From Neonectria sp. B-13 (Eukaryota > Ascomycota > Sordariomycetes > Hypocreales > Nectriaceae): a stretch of 64,000 nt of DNA. Shown here piece after piece: positions 11,351 to 22,790 of this stretch (positions within the stretch are counted from its first letter, which is position 1; each line of letters opens with the position of its first letter). Under the pieces are notes generated by a model. The model was not told where the DNA came from. It did not search any database and saw nothing but the letters and a program-made list of their open reading frames with translations. The stretch lies in contig NOKP01000009.1 of assembly GCA_002682825.1 (NCBI GenBank), positions 992,001 through 1,056,000 on the forward strand, in the 5' to 3' direction. The position numbers and the translations under genes are program-made.

Positions 11351-12270
11351 ATGACTTCCACCATCACAGTAACCCAGCCCGTTTCCACAGGGACATCCAG
11401 CCTGAACACTGCACGAACTGCTGAGGGGGGCGTCAAGAGGCTTCACAAGATTCCCGAATTTTCTACGAAGGAGGAGACTCGACAATGGCAGCTACAGCAG
11501 ATGGCCGGCGCGTTCCGTGTCTTTGAAAAGCTTGGATATGCCGATGGAGGTAGTGGTCATATCAGTCTAAGAGGCAAGTCTCCACGGACAAGTGACTAGG
11601 GTCTGGGAAACTAAGCCAAGCTACAGATCCTGTCCGACCAGACACGTTCTGGATTAATCCATATGGGGTGCACTTTGGGCTCTTGACAGTCTCTGACATG
11701 GTGCACATCGACGAGGATGGGAACCGTATCGGTGGCTCAGACCAGCCCGTCAACACCGCCGGGTTCATCATCCACGCGGCCATTCACAAACAGAGGCCTG
11801 ATATCAACGCAGCTTGCCATGTACACAGTCCGTATGGTCGGGCATGGTCGACATTCGGCAAGCCCATCGACATGCTCAACCAGGACAGTTGCATGTTCTA
11901 CGGCGACCTCGCCGTGTACACGAGCTTTGGAGGTGTCGTCTTCGCCAAAGAGGAAGGCGGGCGCATTGCTGATGCTCTCGGTTCGGTCAAGAAGAACATC
12001 ATCTTGCAGAACCATGGGCTGCTTACCGCCGGTGGTACTATTGGAGAGGCGGCTGCTTTCTTCATTGCGCTTGAGCGTGCGTGTCAGGCGCAGTTATTAG
12101 TCGAGGCTGCCATCGCCCCAAATGGAAATAGTCTTACGAAAACACTGGTGAGCGATCAGGAGGCGCAATATACAAAGGATGGAACGGGTACTCCGGAAGT
12201 CATGTACATGCAGTTTGAGCCCGAGTACCGACACGTGTTGAAGGTTTCTGGCGGCGACTTTCTTGTGTGA
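11351..12270 (+). CDS. Class II aldolase/adducin family protein
   Basis: Cytosolic metal-dependent aldolase or epimerase-fold protein, 288 residues. The best exon join uses a GC-AG intron: exon 1 ends at 11573, the donor is GCAAGT (11574) and the acceptor ends at 11626. It recreates the conserved 'HISLRDPVRPDTFWINP' motif exactly in frame. Zn ligands appear in 'HVHSPYGRAWS' (two His) and 'LQNHGLLTAGGTIGEAA' (third His). The 'NTAGFIIHAAIHKQRPDINAACH' block is typical of fungal class II aldolases. It could cleave a hydroxy-keto acid formed by its neighbours, but the family includes many uncharacterised members, so the substrate is open. Head-to-head with the DUF1338 gene and tail-to-tail with the racemase. 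Confidence 0.9.
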
Positions 12271-12469
12271 TTAGTCTATAGAGAGCTCATAAGTGCGAGA
12301 TGGACTTAGTTATTCATCATGGATTGCTGGGTTGAACACATCTCCTTGGACTTTCGCTGACATCGGTCTCGAAGTCTTTGCGGTTAAAGGATTCGTGCGT
12401 GACGACTTTAAAAACAGAAGCATGTTTCAGCGAGCATCATGTCCAATTCTCTTGTTTCATCGAATCCTA

Positions 12470-13250
12470 CTAATCCTTCCAAGATTCTGGATTTGCTCTA
12501 AGAAGTCCAGAGTAGAACCATTTACCCATGGTGTATATATCGTACACCGGCAGCTTGATTGCCTGTTGGATGGCATCTCCGTACGGCGGCATATTGGTGC
12601 ATTCCAAAACCACAATAGCTACTTCAGGATATTGGGAAACAAAGGCTGTTGCTTGATCCACGAGCTCCTTTTCAAGCCGCTTGACGTCGTAAACTTCACC
12701 CCTTGCGCAGATGCCTCTAAGATGACCATCGTCAGGAAGGCCCCATATCCTCACTCCTTCTGGGTCAATGCCAAGCTCGAGCAGGTGGGCATTGCGTAAT
12801 CTCTTGCTGTCATAGGTCAACACCCCGACCGCTTTATTTGGCGGAAGGATGGCTCTGATGCTGGGGATCTGAATGAGAGCGGATGTTGCTACAGGAATGG
12901 GCAGACGAGATGCCAGTCTTTGAACATGTCAGCTATTTGGAGATAGATAAGCCTGCGCCGGATGTTGAAAGATACCTTTTTTGGGCCATTGCAAGAAATC
13001 CACAGCTGGTGATGATGCCTATCGCACCTCTCTCAGCCAGCTTCAACCCCGCAGCCACGAAACGATCGATGAAAGCATCATCGTATAAACTGTCGGTAAC
13101 GATTTGAGACTCGGTTGTGCCGGTGACCTTTTCACGAATAAGAGGAAAAGGCCATGTCCTCTCGTTGAATGGATCACCTGGAGGTCTGAAGATGTCAACT
13201 TCCACCGCAAGGAACCCGAGTGGAGGTAGTGGCCTTTCTTGGCTTGTCAT
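12470..13250 (-). CDS. Asp/Glu/hydantoin racemase family protein
   Basis: 240-residue cytosolic enzyme in two exons (13250-12976 and 12917-12470, summing to 241 codons). Both halves carry the catalytic cysteine motifs of the superfamily: 'IGIITSCGFLAMAQKR' (Cys of half 1, with the intron just after) and 'VVLECTNMPPYGDAI' (Cys of half 2). Both cysteines being present favours a racemase or maleate-isomerase-type reaction over arylmalonate decarboxylase. The N-terminus (PPLGFLAVEVDIFRPPGD) is typical of fungal members. It is divergent from the D-2-hydroxyacid dehydrogenase gene, so the two may act on one substrate series. Substrate unknown. Confidence 0.87.
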
Positions 13251-13728
13251 GGCGCGTTATGTGCTTGTATTGGAACTGATATTAGGGAACCATACGAACG
13301 CCCAACTATAGAGGCTTTTCAAAGCTTGAGAATGATAATATCCGGCCCCAATTAAGTCCCCGCGCGTGCCTCACTTCCATATCCGAGGTTGGGGTTGCGA
13401 TGGCGGACATGGTGGTGGGGCGAAAGCAACGAATCACGGGAGAAGCCGACTTGTGGTGTCGCATCACAAAGCACGTTATCTCACACCGGGGGAAGCCATC
13501 ATCCTAGATGATCACTACTGACAGGGGAATGGCTTGAATCCCTCTCCAAGGACATGGTGGGCTTGCTTGGAAGCTAAAGAGCGTCCGGAAATGCACCCAG
13601 AACGAGCTGGCAGAATAAAAATACACTAGGCAATACATCGTCCCATTGACGCTGTCTTGTCTCCGGCCGAGTCTAGCCATTCATCCTTCTTTTCGCTGTA
13701 GACGCTTCTCAACTCCCGCGTCGCAGCC
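13251..13728. promoter_or_regulatory. Shared divergent promoter (racemase/dehydrogenase)
   Basis: 478 bp between divergent starts. It contains a GTGGGG element (13412-13417) and a CT-rich leader (13650-13728) before the dehydrogenase ATG. Nothing else was recognised. Confidence 0.45.
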
Positions 13729-14833
13729 ATGTCTCCCAGCCGTCTCGACGAAAACGCCAAGAAGCCTCGCGTCGTGTGTCTTGGTGCGCCCAAACATGCA
13801 GGCACTGAATACCTCGAGACCTTTGGCAAGCAGTTCGACTTTGAGGTGCTGGATGCCCTAGACCGTGCCGAGACACAGAAAAAACTGCCTGAGCTCATTG
13901 CGCGTGGAGGCCCTATTGATGCCTTTGTCATCCGGATGGGCACGCCTCCATATGAGCCATTTGACGAAGACATGCTCAAGGCTCTTGTGCCCGACTGCCG
14001 CATCATCACTTCGGCCTCGGCAGGCTACAACGAGTTTGACATCGACTGGATGAGCAAGAGCGGCATCATCTTTTGCAACTCTGTCGACGCAGTTGCTGAA
14101 GCTACAGCTGATATGGCCATGTTCTTGACCTTGGCTGTTCTGAGAAACGCCTTCGCCGCGGAGCGAACTGCCCGGTCTGGAAAATGGAGAGGACAGCCGG
14201 GAGTTCTCAGCCCCGCCAGAGACCCGACCGATATGACGCTCGGAATCGTTGGCATGGGTGCAATTGGCAAGGTTAGTTGATTATTTTCCTGCCTACGCCT
14301 ACATAGCAGTATCACTTACACAGAAACAGTACCTTGCAAAGAAAGCGGCGGCCTTTAACATGAAGGTTAAGTATCACAACCGGCACCAGCTTCCGAAGGA
14401 GGATGAGAAGACCTATAACGCCACATATTGTTCCTCTTTGGAGGAATTACTCTCAGCATCTGACGTCGTATCTCTCAATTGTCCCCTGAATGCGGACACT
14501 ACGAACCTAATTAGCACCGCTGAATTTGCAGTCATGAAAGACGGAGCCTTCCTGATCAACACTGCAAGAGGGGCTGTAGTCGACGAGGCTGCGTTCAAAG
14601 TTGCTCTCCAATCTGGAAAGATTGCACGAGCCGGCTTGGATGTATTATGCGACGAGCCCAACGTGGATCCTTGGTTTCTGGAGCAAGAAAACGTTATAGT
14701 CCAGCCGCATCTCGGCGGACTGACGGATGTGGCCTTCCAGAAGGCGGAGCGGGAATGTTTTGAGAATATCCGGGCATTTTTCGAGACGGGCAAGGCGAAC
14801 AGTCCCGTAAACTTAGATAAGATCAAGAAGTAA
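13729..14833 (+). CDS. D-isomer-specific 2-hydroxyacid dehydrogenase
   Basis: NAD(P)-dependent oxidoreductase interconverting a D-2-hydroxyacid and its 2-oxoacid, 348 residues. Exon 1 is 13729-14271; exon 2 starts at 14330 (acceptor AAACAG). An alternative acceptor six bases earlier would add two residues. The Rossmann fingerprint 'LGIVGMGAIGK' sits at the splice. Catalytic residues are visible: Arg in 'NTARGAVVDEAAF', Glu in 'LDVLCDEPNVDP' and His in 'VQPHLGGLTD'. The N-terminal half ('RIITSASAGYNEFDIDWMSKSGI', 'NSVDAVAEATADMAMFL') is typical of the fungal glyoxylate/hydroxypyruvate reductase-like group. It is divergent from the racemase. In this setting it could handle the D-2-hydroxyacid made by the DUF1338 enzyme (inference). 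Confidence 0.92.
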
Positions 14834-15415
14834 ATACAGGGCATGCATATATGTGAAAAGACACAAATGAATCAAAAGAAGCCCGCTTTCTGAAATATTT
14901 ATACGGTGCCAAATGCATCAATGGTTTCCTGTCTGTGATTTCCGTGTCTTCAAACTGAATCTGTGATGGCCCCCTGTCTACCTACATCCAGAGAAATATT
15001 GAAAAGAATTCTTAAGTTTGCAAGTTACAATAAAGGGCATATTAAGGACATGATATTAACTAATACTGATCCAATGCACACTGCGGCGAAAGGAGCACAT
15101 CGAAAGCGGTCAATAGAGCATCATGCATGTAATCGGCAGGGCTATTCACAAAGCAACATGCCAAGAACAGTGAATAGAGTGAACTTGATCAAAACTAAAA
15201 CTATAAGTGATCGGGCTTACCATGAAGGTAAATATCTACTATCAATTCACTCAGATATCTAAATAAAATCTGCGTCTTTTTGGTTCATTTTCTGTTTTCT
15301 TTGCAAATACGACATAAAGGAGTCAGACCCTCCAACAACAAAATCTCACCTAATCAGTTCAACACCTTGCGCACCCGAAAGTTAAGTTCAAAGAGTAATG
15401 AGCATTTCAGTTTCC
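14834..15415. other. Intergenic, tail-to-tail spacer
   Basis: AT-rich spacer between two convergent genes. One 99-codon frame (14963-15262) lacks domains or a signal peptide and is rich in Lys, Asn and His, as expected by chance in AT-rich DNA. No gene is supported. Confidence 0.5.
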
Positions 15416-17244
15416 TCAATTGATCCGTTTGCCATTGACGGAGGCTTCTTTGCTGGAACTCAGTTTGGCGTCTTGTGGGTCGATGCTAGCCCTACAGGCG
15501 CGTCAGTTCATGTTCTCATCACGCGGTAAGACTAGAGCTACTCACTCTTCTTCGTCGATTACGTGGGCTGTGATAGTTGCATGAGCCTTCTTGGCCTTGC
15601 TGCGAATCTGCCACCACGGACCCTCAAAGAGAGCGTCAAGGTGCTCGACTGGCAAACCTGCTGTCTCAGGCACCGCCAGGAAGACGTAAATGAGAGACAC
15701 AAAGCACCATCCAGCAAAGAAGATAAAGGCACCCCAGTTATCCATGCTCTCCAGGATAGATGGGGTTGCTCTGCTAATGCCGAAGTAGAATAGCCAGTGG
15801 AACGTTTGACTCAAGGCGGAACCAAACGACCGAATGCTGTTGGGCCATAACTCGGCGCCGAAGACGTACGGTAAGACCAGTAGACCTAAATAGAGCTGTC
15901 AGCTATTGTACTTCTCCAGGCTGGCTTACGCCAAATCTTTGCAACTTACCAATTGCGTAGCCAAATCCGTGAATGAAGATGGCCGCTACTGCGCCCTGCG
16001 AGGCTCCTGGTGCCACCGATCCGCTGTTTCGATACTTAAGGTACACTCCGATGTAGATATCGGAGATCATCTGGATGGTGATTCCAGTGAACAGGGATTT
16101 GCGACGACCAAGAGCATCAATGAAGAAGAATGACGCAATCAAGGTGTAAAAGAACTTGGACATGGAATACATGCCAGACAAGAAGAGAGAGCGACCGTTC
16201 TCTCCTCCGAGGCCCATCAGAGACAAAATTGGCACGAGATAGCTCGTGACGGAGTTGGCGCCCGAGAGTTGAGCCAAGGCATATGAGATAAGAGACTGCT
16301 GGACCCGGCGGAGGTTTGATGGTACCATGAATGTCTCTTTCAGCACAGCCTTTAGCCCTCCGTTGGATCCGTACTTGGCGTGCTCTGCCTCAATCTGTGT
16401 CCGGATATCCGAGAGCTCGCTAGCAACGCGAGGGTGGTCCCTGGGAAGACCGCGAAGAGCCTCGAGGGTTTGGGTTGCTTCTTCCTCGCGGCCGGCCAGC
16501 ATAAGCCATCTGGGAGATTCATAGACGAAGAAGCTGGCGAGGATGATGAAAGCGCATATGATTGTAGGGGTGAAGAAGACAATCTGGTACTGCAATTTTG
16601 AAGGTGCGACGTGGAGAAAGCAAGCGTAGACGGTTAGAGTACTGACTGTCAGGCTGAGCAGCATGATGACGCTGAACCATACAGTCAAAAGGCCACGGAT
16701 CTCGGTAGGCGCAATTTCCACAATCGACATGGGCCCCGTGACGGTCAGCGGCCCAATTCCCAGCCCCGAAACAAAGCGAGCGGTGTAGAGCGCGCCGAGG
16801 TGTCCATTGGCAAAGGTGGCGATGAGCTGGCCGACCATCCAAATGGCAAAGTAGAGGCGGAGAGACCACAATCGCCCGATACGATCATTGATGAAAAACG
16901 AAAGGGCCGAGCCAACACCAGCGGTGAGGTAGACGAACGAGATGAAGTTGGTCACCTGCTTGGGGTTCGTGGCCGACGTAATGCCAAAGGCCGAGGAGAA
17001 TCCGGGGAGCGAGGGGATGACGGAGCTTGAGCCTTGGTCCCATGCTGCAGGATAGAGTGTGAGTAGACGGAAGAGATGTTACTAGAAAAATACAAACAAA
17101 CTTACTAATGCACACGCCTGACATTGCATACACTGCCGTGGTGAGCAGCAGCCGGCGGTTGAAGATGAGTTCACGGGGCGAATCCCGTATAGTCCGGACA
17201 TATCTGGCGAGAGTCGACTCGCTGAATATCGGGCCAAGACCCAT
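15416..17244 (-). CDS. Sugar-transporter-family MFS protein
   Basis: Predicted plasma-membrane proton symporter of the sugar porter (quinate/hexose-like) family, roughly 560-580 residues in four exons. Exon 1 ends 'AVYAMSGVCIT', and exon 2 continues 'WDQGSSSVIPSLPGF', the usual first-helix motif. Signatures are 'NDRIGRLWSLR' (GRR/K loop), 'RFVSGLGIGPLTVTGPMSIVEIAPTEIRG' (split over two helices), 'YESPRWLMLAGREEEA' (PESPR motif), 'DALGRRKSLF' and 'VPETAGLPVEHLDALF' (PET motif). The frame could end at a TGA near 15542. A donor GTGAGT at that point joins in phase to a further 24-residue hydrophilic exon ending at 15416, which I prefer. Head-to-head with the FAD oxidase and probably its uptake partner (inference). 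Substrate not readable. Confidence 0.88.
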
Positions 17245-17838
17245 GGTGAATGAGGCGTTTCAGAGTGATGAAGTCAGTTTGATGAAGAAAGAGTCTCGAA
17301 TGAGGAAGTATGGCTGATGTAGTGTCGCCTGATGAGCAATACTAGCCCTGAGTCTCTCGAGTAATGCCGGATGCTGGTGATGGATATATTCACAACCGGC
17401 CATGGTTTGACAACCTCTTGCTCATCATTGGACCCGACACAACGAGATTGTATCGTCGCGTGGCGTGGTGCGTTGCGCCGTGTGCGTAAGCGTTATCTGG
17501 GGAAGCAGCACGTCGCTATCGCTCTCCACAAATGAAACCCTGGCCCTTAGGATTCCTCCGGGTCTAATCCGCGAATGGTGTGGGGCGAAAAGAAAGGTTG
17601 TCGGTACAATCCGAGTTGTTCGTTGGAGTAGTTCGCAGCTCCGTTTACGCTCTAGCTCGAGTCGTGTGGTAGTCGCATCCTTCCGGGGCCAGCCAGGCTA
17701 GTTAATAACAGTACTAACCGAGGTTTTGGATGTGGACGTGATCTTTACCATGGCTGTTGAGGCATTCTCCGTCACATTGACAGTCGTCTAGGCCGTACGC
17801 TGCTTCCAGATCACACACACTGCTTTGCCAATTACACC
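17245..17838. promoter_or_regulatory. Shared divergent promoter (transporter/oxidase)
   Basis: 594 bp between divergent start codons. A 78-codon frame at 17465-17701 has no recognisable content. GC-rich CGGN-type triplets (ccggccatgg near 17396) could serve Zn2Cys6 regulators, but no clear paired site was identified. Confidence 0.45.
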
Positions 17839-19345
17839 ATGGCTGAACGTCCTTGTAAAGATGATCCCATTCTCATCGTGGGTGCCGGCATCTTTGGTCT
17901 CAGCACTGCCCTGCATCTTGCTCGACGTGGTTACCAACATGTAACCGTCTTCGATCGGCAAGACTATGACACAAGCTTGTATTCTTACCAGAAAGGATGC
18001 GATGCCGCCTCGGCGGGTATGTACCATGGACTCATCATTACTACGATCGGGTCCTCACAAGTTTGCAGATTTGAACAAGATCATCCGCTCAGCCTACGGC
18101 ACCCAGACGGAATACCAGGAGCTTTCATTTGAGGCCATCCGACAGTGGCATGCGTGGAACAAAGAATTGTCTGACGGAGACGTGCCACCCGGCATGACCT
18201 CCAACGACAAGGTCTTCCACAACTCCGGCGCAATCTCGATCAACGCCGGGGAGGGGTTGCCTCCATTTGAGCAAGCTACTATCCAGGCAATGGCCAAACT
18301 TGGACATGGACATACTCAACTTATAACCACGGACCCAGAACACGCCAAGACTGCCCAAAGACTGGGCTTCAACTTTGACCAGTTCAAAGCTCAAGCTCGG
18401 GGCAAAGCGACCGTCGGGGTTCTTGATACCAGCGGCGGATTCGCAGTTGCTGACAAGGCATGTCGCTTTGCTCTCCACAAGGCTCGAGGATATGGAGCCA
18501 AGTTTGTTTTTGGGCCTTCGGTCGGTGCCTTTGAGTCTCTTGTCCACGAGCGCAATGTTGTTGTCGGAATCCGAACCAAGGACGGCAAAGTCCACCGCGC
18601 CAAACAAACCATCATGGCTTGCGGCCCCTATACTCCCGTTCTCGTCCCAGAGCTCGACGGTCTTTGTGAAGCCACAGCAGGGTCTGTCGTCGTGTTCCAG
18701 ATCCCAAAGACGTCGCCTTTGTTCACAGACCTAGTTCCAGAGAACTTTCCAATTTGGATGTACAACATGCGGAGCGGTGCGGGTGGCGGCCTCTACGGGT
18801 TTCCGGTTGATTCTCAAGGCTTGTTCAAGATTGGATATAGAGGCACAAAGTACACGAACCCGCAAGTCCAGTCTGATGGCAAGGAGCGCAGCGTCCCAGT
18901 CACGCGATACACGAAAGGTAAAAACATCACAAAGATTCCAACAAAGGCTATGAATACTATCGCTTCATTCGTGGCGGAATATCTCCCTGAAATATTCGAA
19001 GAAGGTCACGAAATTGCTTTTACGAGAGTTTGCTGGTACACAGACACCTTTGACAACCACTTTGTGATAGACCAAGTTCCGCAACAGCCAGGGCTCATGG
19101 TTGCAACCGGAGGCAGTGGCCATGCATTCAAGTACTTGCCTAACATCGGCAACTGGATTGTTGACATCCTGGAGGGTGTCGATTTGGACAGGCCGGCCGT
19201 CAAGGCGTGGAGGTGGAGGAAGCCGAGCGATGTCAAGCCGGCGAACGTGCTAATGGAGGGGAAGAAGGGCTCCAGGGCTCTTCAGAATGTGACATTGACG
19301 GATCAGATAAACGGAAGAACATCCAAGAGGAGTGCCCTGCTATAG
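17839..19345 (+). CDS. FAD-dependent amine oxidase (sarcosine/pipecolate/fructosyl-amine oxidase group)
   Basis: Flavoenzyme of the DAO/MSOX family, 484 residues. Exon 1 is 17839-18016, followed by a 52 bp intron, and exon 2 is 18069-19345. The N-terminal dinucleotide fold is 'ILIVGAGIFGLSTALHLARRG', and the join reads 'CDAASADLNKIIRSAYG', typical of fungal fructosyl amino acid, saccharopine and pipecolate oxidases. Toward the C-terminus 'TRVCWYTDTFDNHFVID' carries the Cys that binds FAD covalently in this group, followed by 'LMVATGGSGHAFKYLPNIG'. No clear peroxisomal C-terminal tripeptide is present (it ends SALL). Near a 2-oxoadipate decarboxylase, an L-pipecolate or related lysine-derived substrate is attractive but unproven; an Amadori-compound oxidase is the main alternative. 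Confidence 0.88.
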
Positions 19346-19542
19346 TGAGCAATGGGTGTTACGATGAGTTTAGGGACGAGGTCATTCCCCCTTAGGAGTC
19401 TCACCTCACGCTGATGGGGTGGGCCTAAGCATTTCCTAGTATTTGGTCTAATCACGCCGGCAGCGGTTCACAAGGTAGTCCTACTCGATATAGAACTCGA
19501 GTTCATTTTTATATATGGCTAATCTTTGGTATGAATTCTCCG

Positions 19543-21467
19543 TTAAGCATCCCCCGACACGGAACGCTTCACCTTCTTCTCCGGGGGGTAAACGACAATC
19601 TTGTCAATATCTCCACCCTTGTAGTCGAAGCCATTGTTCAGGCCGCCAATAGTAATCTTGTTCTTGCCCTTCTTCAAAGGCAGCAAGAGGGGGCTGGAGA
19701 GAATTGTACCCTTGTGAGTGTCCCTCTGGTACAGCGTGTGAACATTGTCCGTGTCGCCATTTACCACAACGCTGCTGACACGGCGTAGTTGCCATGTTCC
19801 ACCAATGCGGTCTGGCGAACCTCCGGCTGTTCCAAATTAGCGGTCTGTCACAATATTTCAGTGCGACGTGGCAACTTACGTTGATCGCCGAATCCCATGT
19901 CGTCGGTATCTTTTGACAAACCGTGTTAGCAACTATCCGTATGCTGCAACTATTACCAACACCAACTACTTACTCTGGTGGTAGAAGGAGATCCATTGAT
20001 CCTGGCCTTGGCCATCAACCTCAAATGTCAGGGTGCTATCATTGCCGTAGATACCAGTCGCGATTACGTTGTAACTCCCAAAGTTCTAGAATCGTCAGTG
20101 GATGCCTAGTTCATGGGTGTTGCTGAACGTACAGCCTCTTGAAGGTAGACATCTCCCTTCGTCTTTGCATTCTTGGAGTAGTAGGCTTTTCCTGTGATCG
20201 GTTTCCATTCGCCGGTTTTCCTATGCACGAGCGATTAACTTCCGTCTATTGGTCAATGATTGAGCATCAATGGGCTTACACGTTGAGGTCATAAATGTCA
20301 TGCCACAAAACCTCAATGCTGCCCTTCTTGTCGTCAATTTCCAGCGGTAGCCAGACATTGCGGCTCTCCCATAGGGATATCGAGTCCCACTACATTCCAT
20401 GAGTAAGCAGTACAAAGGATAGAATAGACTTGTCTTGAGCATACCTGGTCTCCCATGTAAAGATATGTTGTCTTTTTCGTGCCCTTGATTCTCCAGGAGA
20501 ATCCCGACTGGGTACTGAACGTGCGGGTATAGGCTGGCGAGACGAAAAATGGCTGTGACCACGGGCCACTGAGCGAATCGGCCCGGAATGCGACAACGTC
20601 TAGTATTGTCAGTCGCAATGGTCAGGAGTTAGGATGCCACAGGAAGCTCTCAACTTACTATTCGGTCGGTATCCAGTCTTGTGGCTCATGAGAGCATAAT
20701 AACTCTTGTCAGTCTGAACAATTGTCGGAGCTTCGAGATCATATTTGTTGAAACGGAATATGGACTCTTCAACCTCGGTGAGGTTATCATTGAAGCGGCT
20801 AAGGTAGACGTCACGCCCCTCTTTTCTGTCTCCATTCGAGTACAGGGCGTAGGATTTGCCATCCTTGTAGTCAGTGAAAGCCCCAAAGTCCTGGGACCAG
20901 TTTCCAAGGGGCGCAGTAGCGTCTTGGAAGGTGTAAGGGCCAGCGATGTCGTCTGAAGTTGCGAGACCCTGAAGGAGCTTGGTGTACTTGGAATCGTCGG
21001 CATGCCACCACATCTATCGACTGTCAATATCAACAAGAAGCCTGCATTAGCGGTCGTAACATACATGGTACTGGCCTGTCTCCTTGCTATACAGGACCTT
21101 AGGGCGCTGGATCACATTTCCTGGGGAAATCCAAGGGTGGCCTTCCACCGGTTCTTGTCGCCCGTTAGTACGATTGGTTCGGACGCAGCCATGAAACCAG
21201 AAACTCACTCAGTGCGATCCCATGAGACTTCCATGTTGCAAGGTCATCCGAGCTGTAAACCGAGACGCCGCCGCCTTCAACTTGTCCCTCGCTTTTGTAC
21301 TCTCCAAACCAGTAGAATCGTCCCGTTTCCTGGTCGACGCAGAGGCCGCCGGCGTGAGCGTTGAAGATGTTGCCGTCGGTATCCAGCCACCTTGCGCCTG
21401 GGACGATCCATTTGGCAGTGGCACATGTGGCCAGCGCTGCCATAATGGCAAATCGTAGAGCGACCAT
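19543..21467 (-). CDS. Secreted GH43 (exo-beta-1,3-galactanase type) with C-terminal CBM35-like domain
   Basis: Secreted glycoside hydrolase acting on galactan/arabinogalactan. The signal peptide is MVALRFAIMAALATCATA, starting at ATG 21467. The five-blade domain opens with 'NIFNAHAGGLCVDQETGRFYWFGEYK'. It continues over many short exons with 'YHMWWHADDSKYTKLLQG', 'QDFGAFTDYKDGKSY', 'KYDLEAPTIV' (likely acid Glu) and 'YLYMGDQ|WDSISLWESRNVWLPL' across an intron. The Gln in MGDQW matches the catalytic Gln of GH43 subfamily 24 galactanases. The C-terminal part ('TLTFEVDGQGQDQWISFYHQ', 'KKGKNKITIGGLNNGFDYKGGDIDKIVVYP') resembles a CBM35-type carbohydrate-binding domain. At least eight introns were placed by eye, so interior exon borders are approximate. 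It is the last gene of the left catabolic block. Confidence 0.83.
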
Positions 21468-22790
21468 TTCCAAGTCGTTCTGTGGAAAGCTGCAGGTACC
21501 GATCTATCGAAGGGTGGGATCCAGGAACATCACGGTGAATTGACCCTGCAGCATCACGTCTTTTATGTGGAACTTTGCTAATATCTAGGCCTGGGGTATA
21601 CTTACGCCTTGATCCCTGGAATAGTCGTTCGCTGGTCAAATGCCCCGAGCTCGGGTGGACCTAACGCGAGCCGTCCCGCTGTGTCCATGATGCGCACCTA
21701 CGGCAACGGGGCAGCTACGGTGAATCGAGCGTCGCGAGGTTGCCAAGCATGGATCTTCAACTTTAACCGGTGATCAGTAATTTAAGTCGGGGTTATATGC
21801 TTTTCTCCCCTTGTCTTAGTCGGGCCACTATCCTCAAAGAGATCTACTCTCCGTACCCCGCACTTGAACGCATCATTCCATCACCGCCAGTCGTGATGTG
21901 ACACTGAGGCCATGAGGGGATACGAGATGCTCAACAAGGTATGATCGTCAAACCCCTCGGGAAATTGTTTTTGCCGCTTCCAGAACAAGACTGAAGTTAT
22001 CCCGGTTTCTCCACGAATTGAAAGCAACCCGGGGTACGATCATCGAGCCAACATCATCACGTCACACATTGACCTGTCCAACATGTAAGAAGTCGCAGAT
22101 GTCTGAGATTAAAGTAAAATTAATACTGACAACATGGAAGGCTTCACTTCGCATTGCAGATGCATTAATAAAACGAAACGAAATCGGTATGAATGAGGAC
22201 GAGGAACCACATCATGAACAGAAGCATGGACTGAATCACCATGGTTCTATTGCTTCGTTCTTCAATTATTCGAAGAACATTCAACGTGCAGGAGTAATTA
22301 TAGTACCGCCACATGACGTAATAATGGATTTGTTCGATTAATATAGAGTTATAACCAATGTACTTACATAGCCCAGGTGGCCCGCTTGTATGCCCCTCTC
22401 AACCCCCAGCCAGCCCGCCTTAATAACCTGTATCTTAACTCTATATTGAGGGCTCTGTACAACTTCTATCCAAGTATACCAACTATAAACCAAGAAGAAA
22501 AATGCTAACAGCAAGTCTTAAACAAATACTAGCGGGTCTTTATAACTAGGACAATGTTGAGAAAGGGCTGGCTAACACATTAATACATAAATCAATCAAG
22601 AGAGGCATCACTGTATCTTGAGATGGGAATCATTGAGTGATTTTAGATAGATTATAACACTGCCTGATCTATTCTCTATAATGTATAAAACAAGTGCAAA
22701 TAACCTTGATCACTTCAATTCACCTGAGCAGGTACACAAACAGAGGCATTCTATACAACCCAACAGACCACCCACTATCATAGAAGCGCC
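21468..22790. other. AT-rich gene-poor region with a short inverted repeat
   Basis: No protein-coding gene is supported. From about 22000 the base composition becomes strongly AT-rich, with many stop codons in all frames. This is typical of decayed or RIP-affected DNA in filamentous fungi. The only open frame of note (22018-22341) lacks recognisable content. Confidence 0.5.
22340..22447. repeat. 12-bp perfect inverted repeat around 84 bp
   Basis: AATATAGAGTTA (22340-22351) is matched by its exact reverse complement TAACTCTATATT (22436-22447), enclosing 84 bp that include a C-rich stretch. It could be a small decayed element or chance pairing in AT-rich DNA. No flanking target-site duplication is evident. 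Confidence 0.35.

Noticed and set aside
14963..15262. 99-codon frame between convergent genes
   Set aside because: Residue composition is that of translated AT-rich DNA and there is no recognisable motif.
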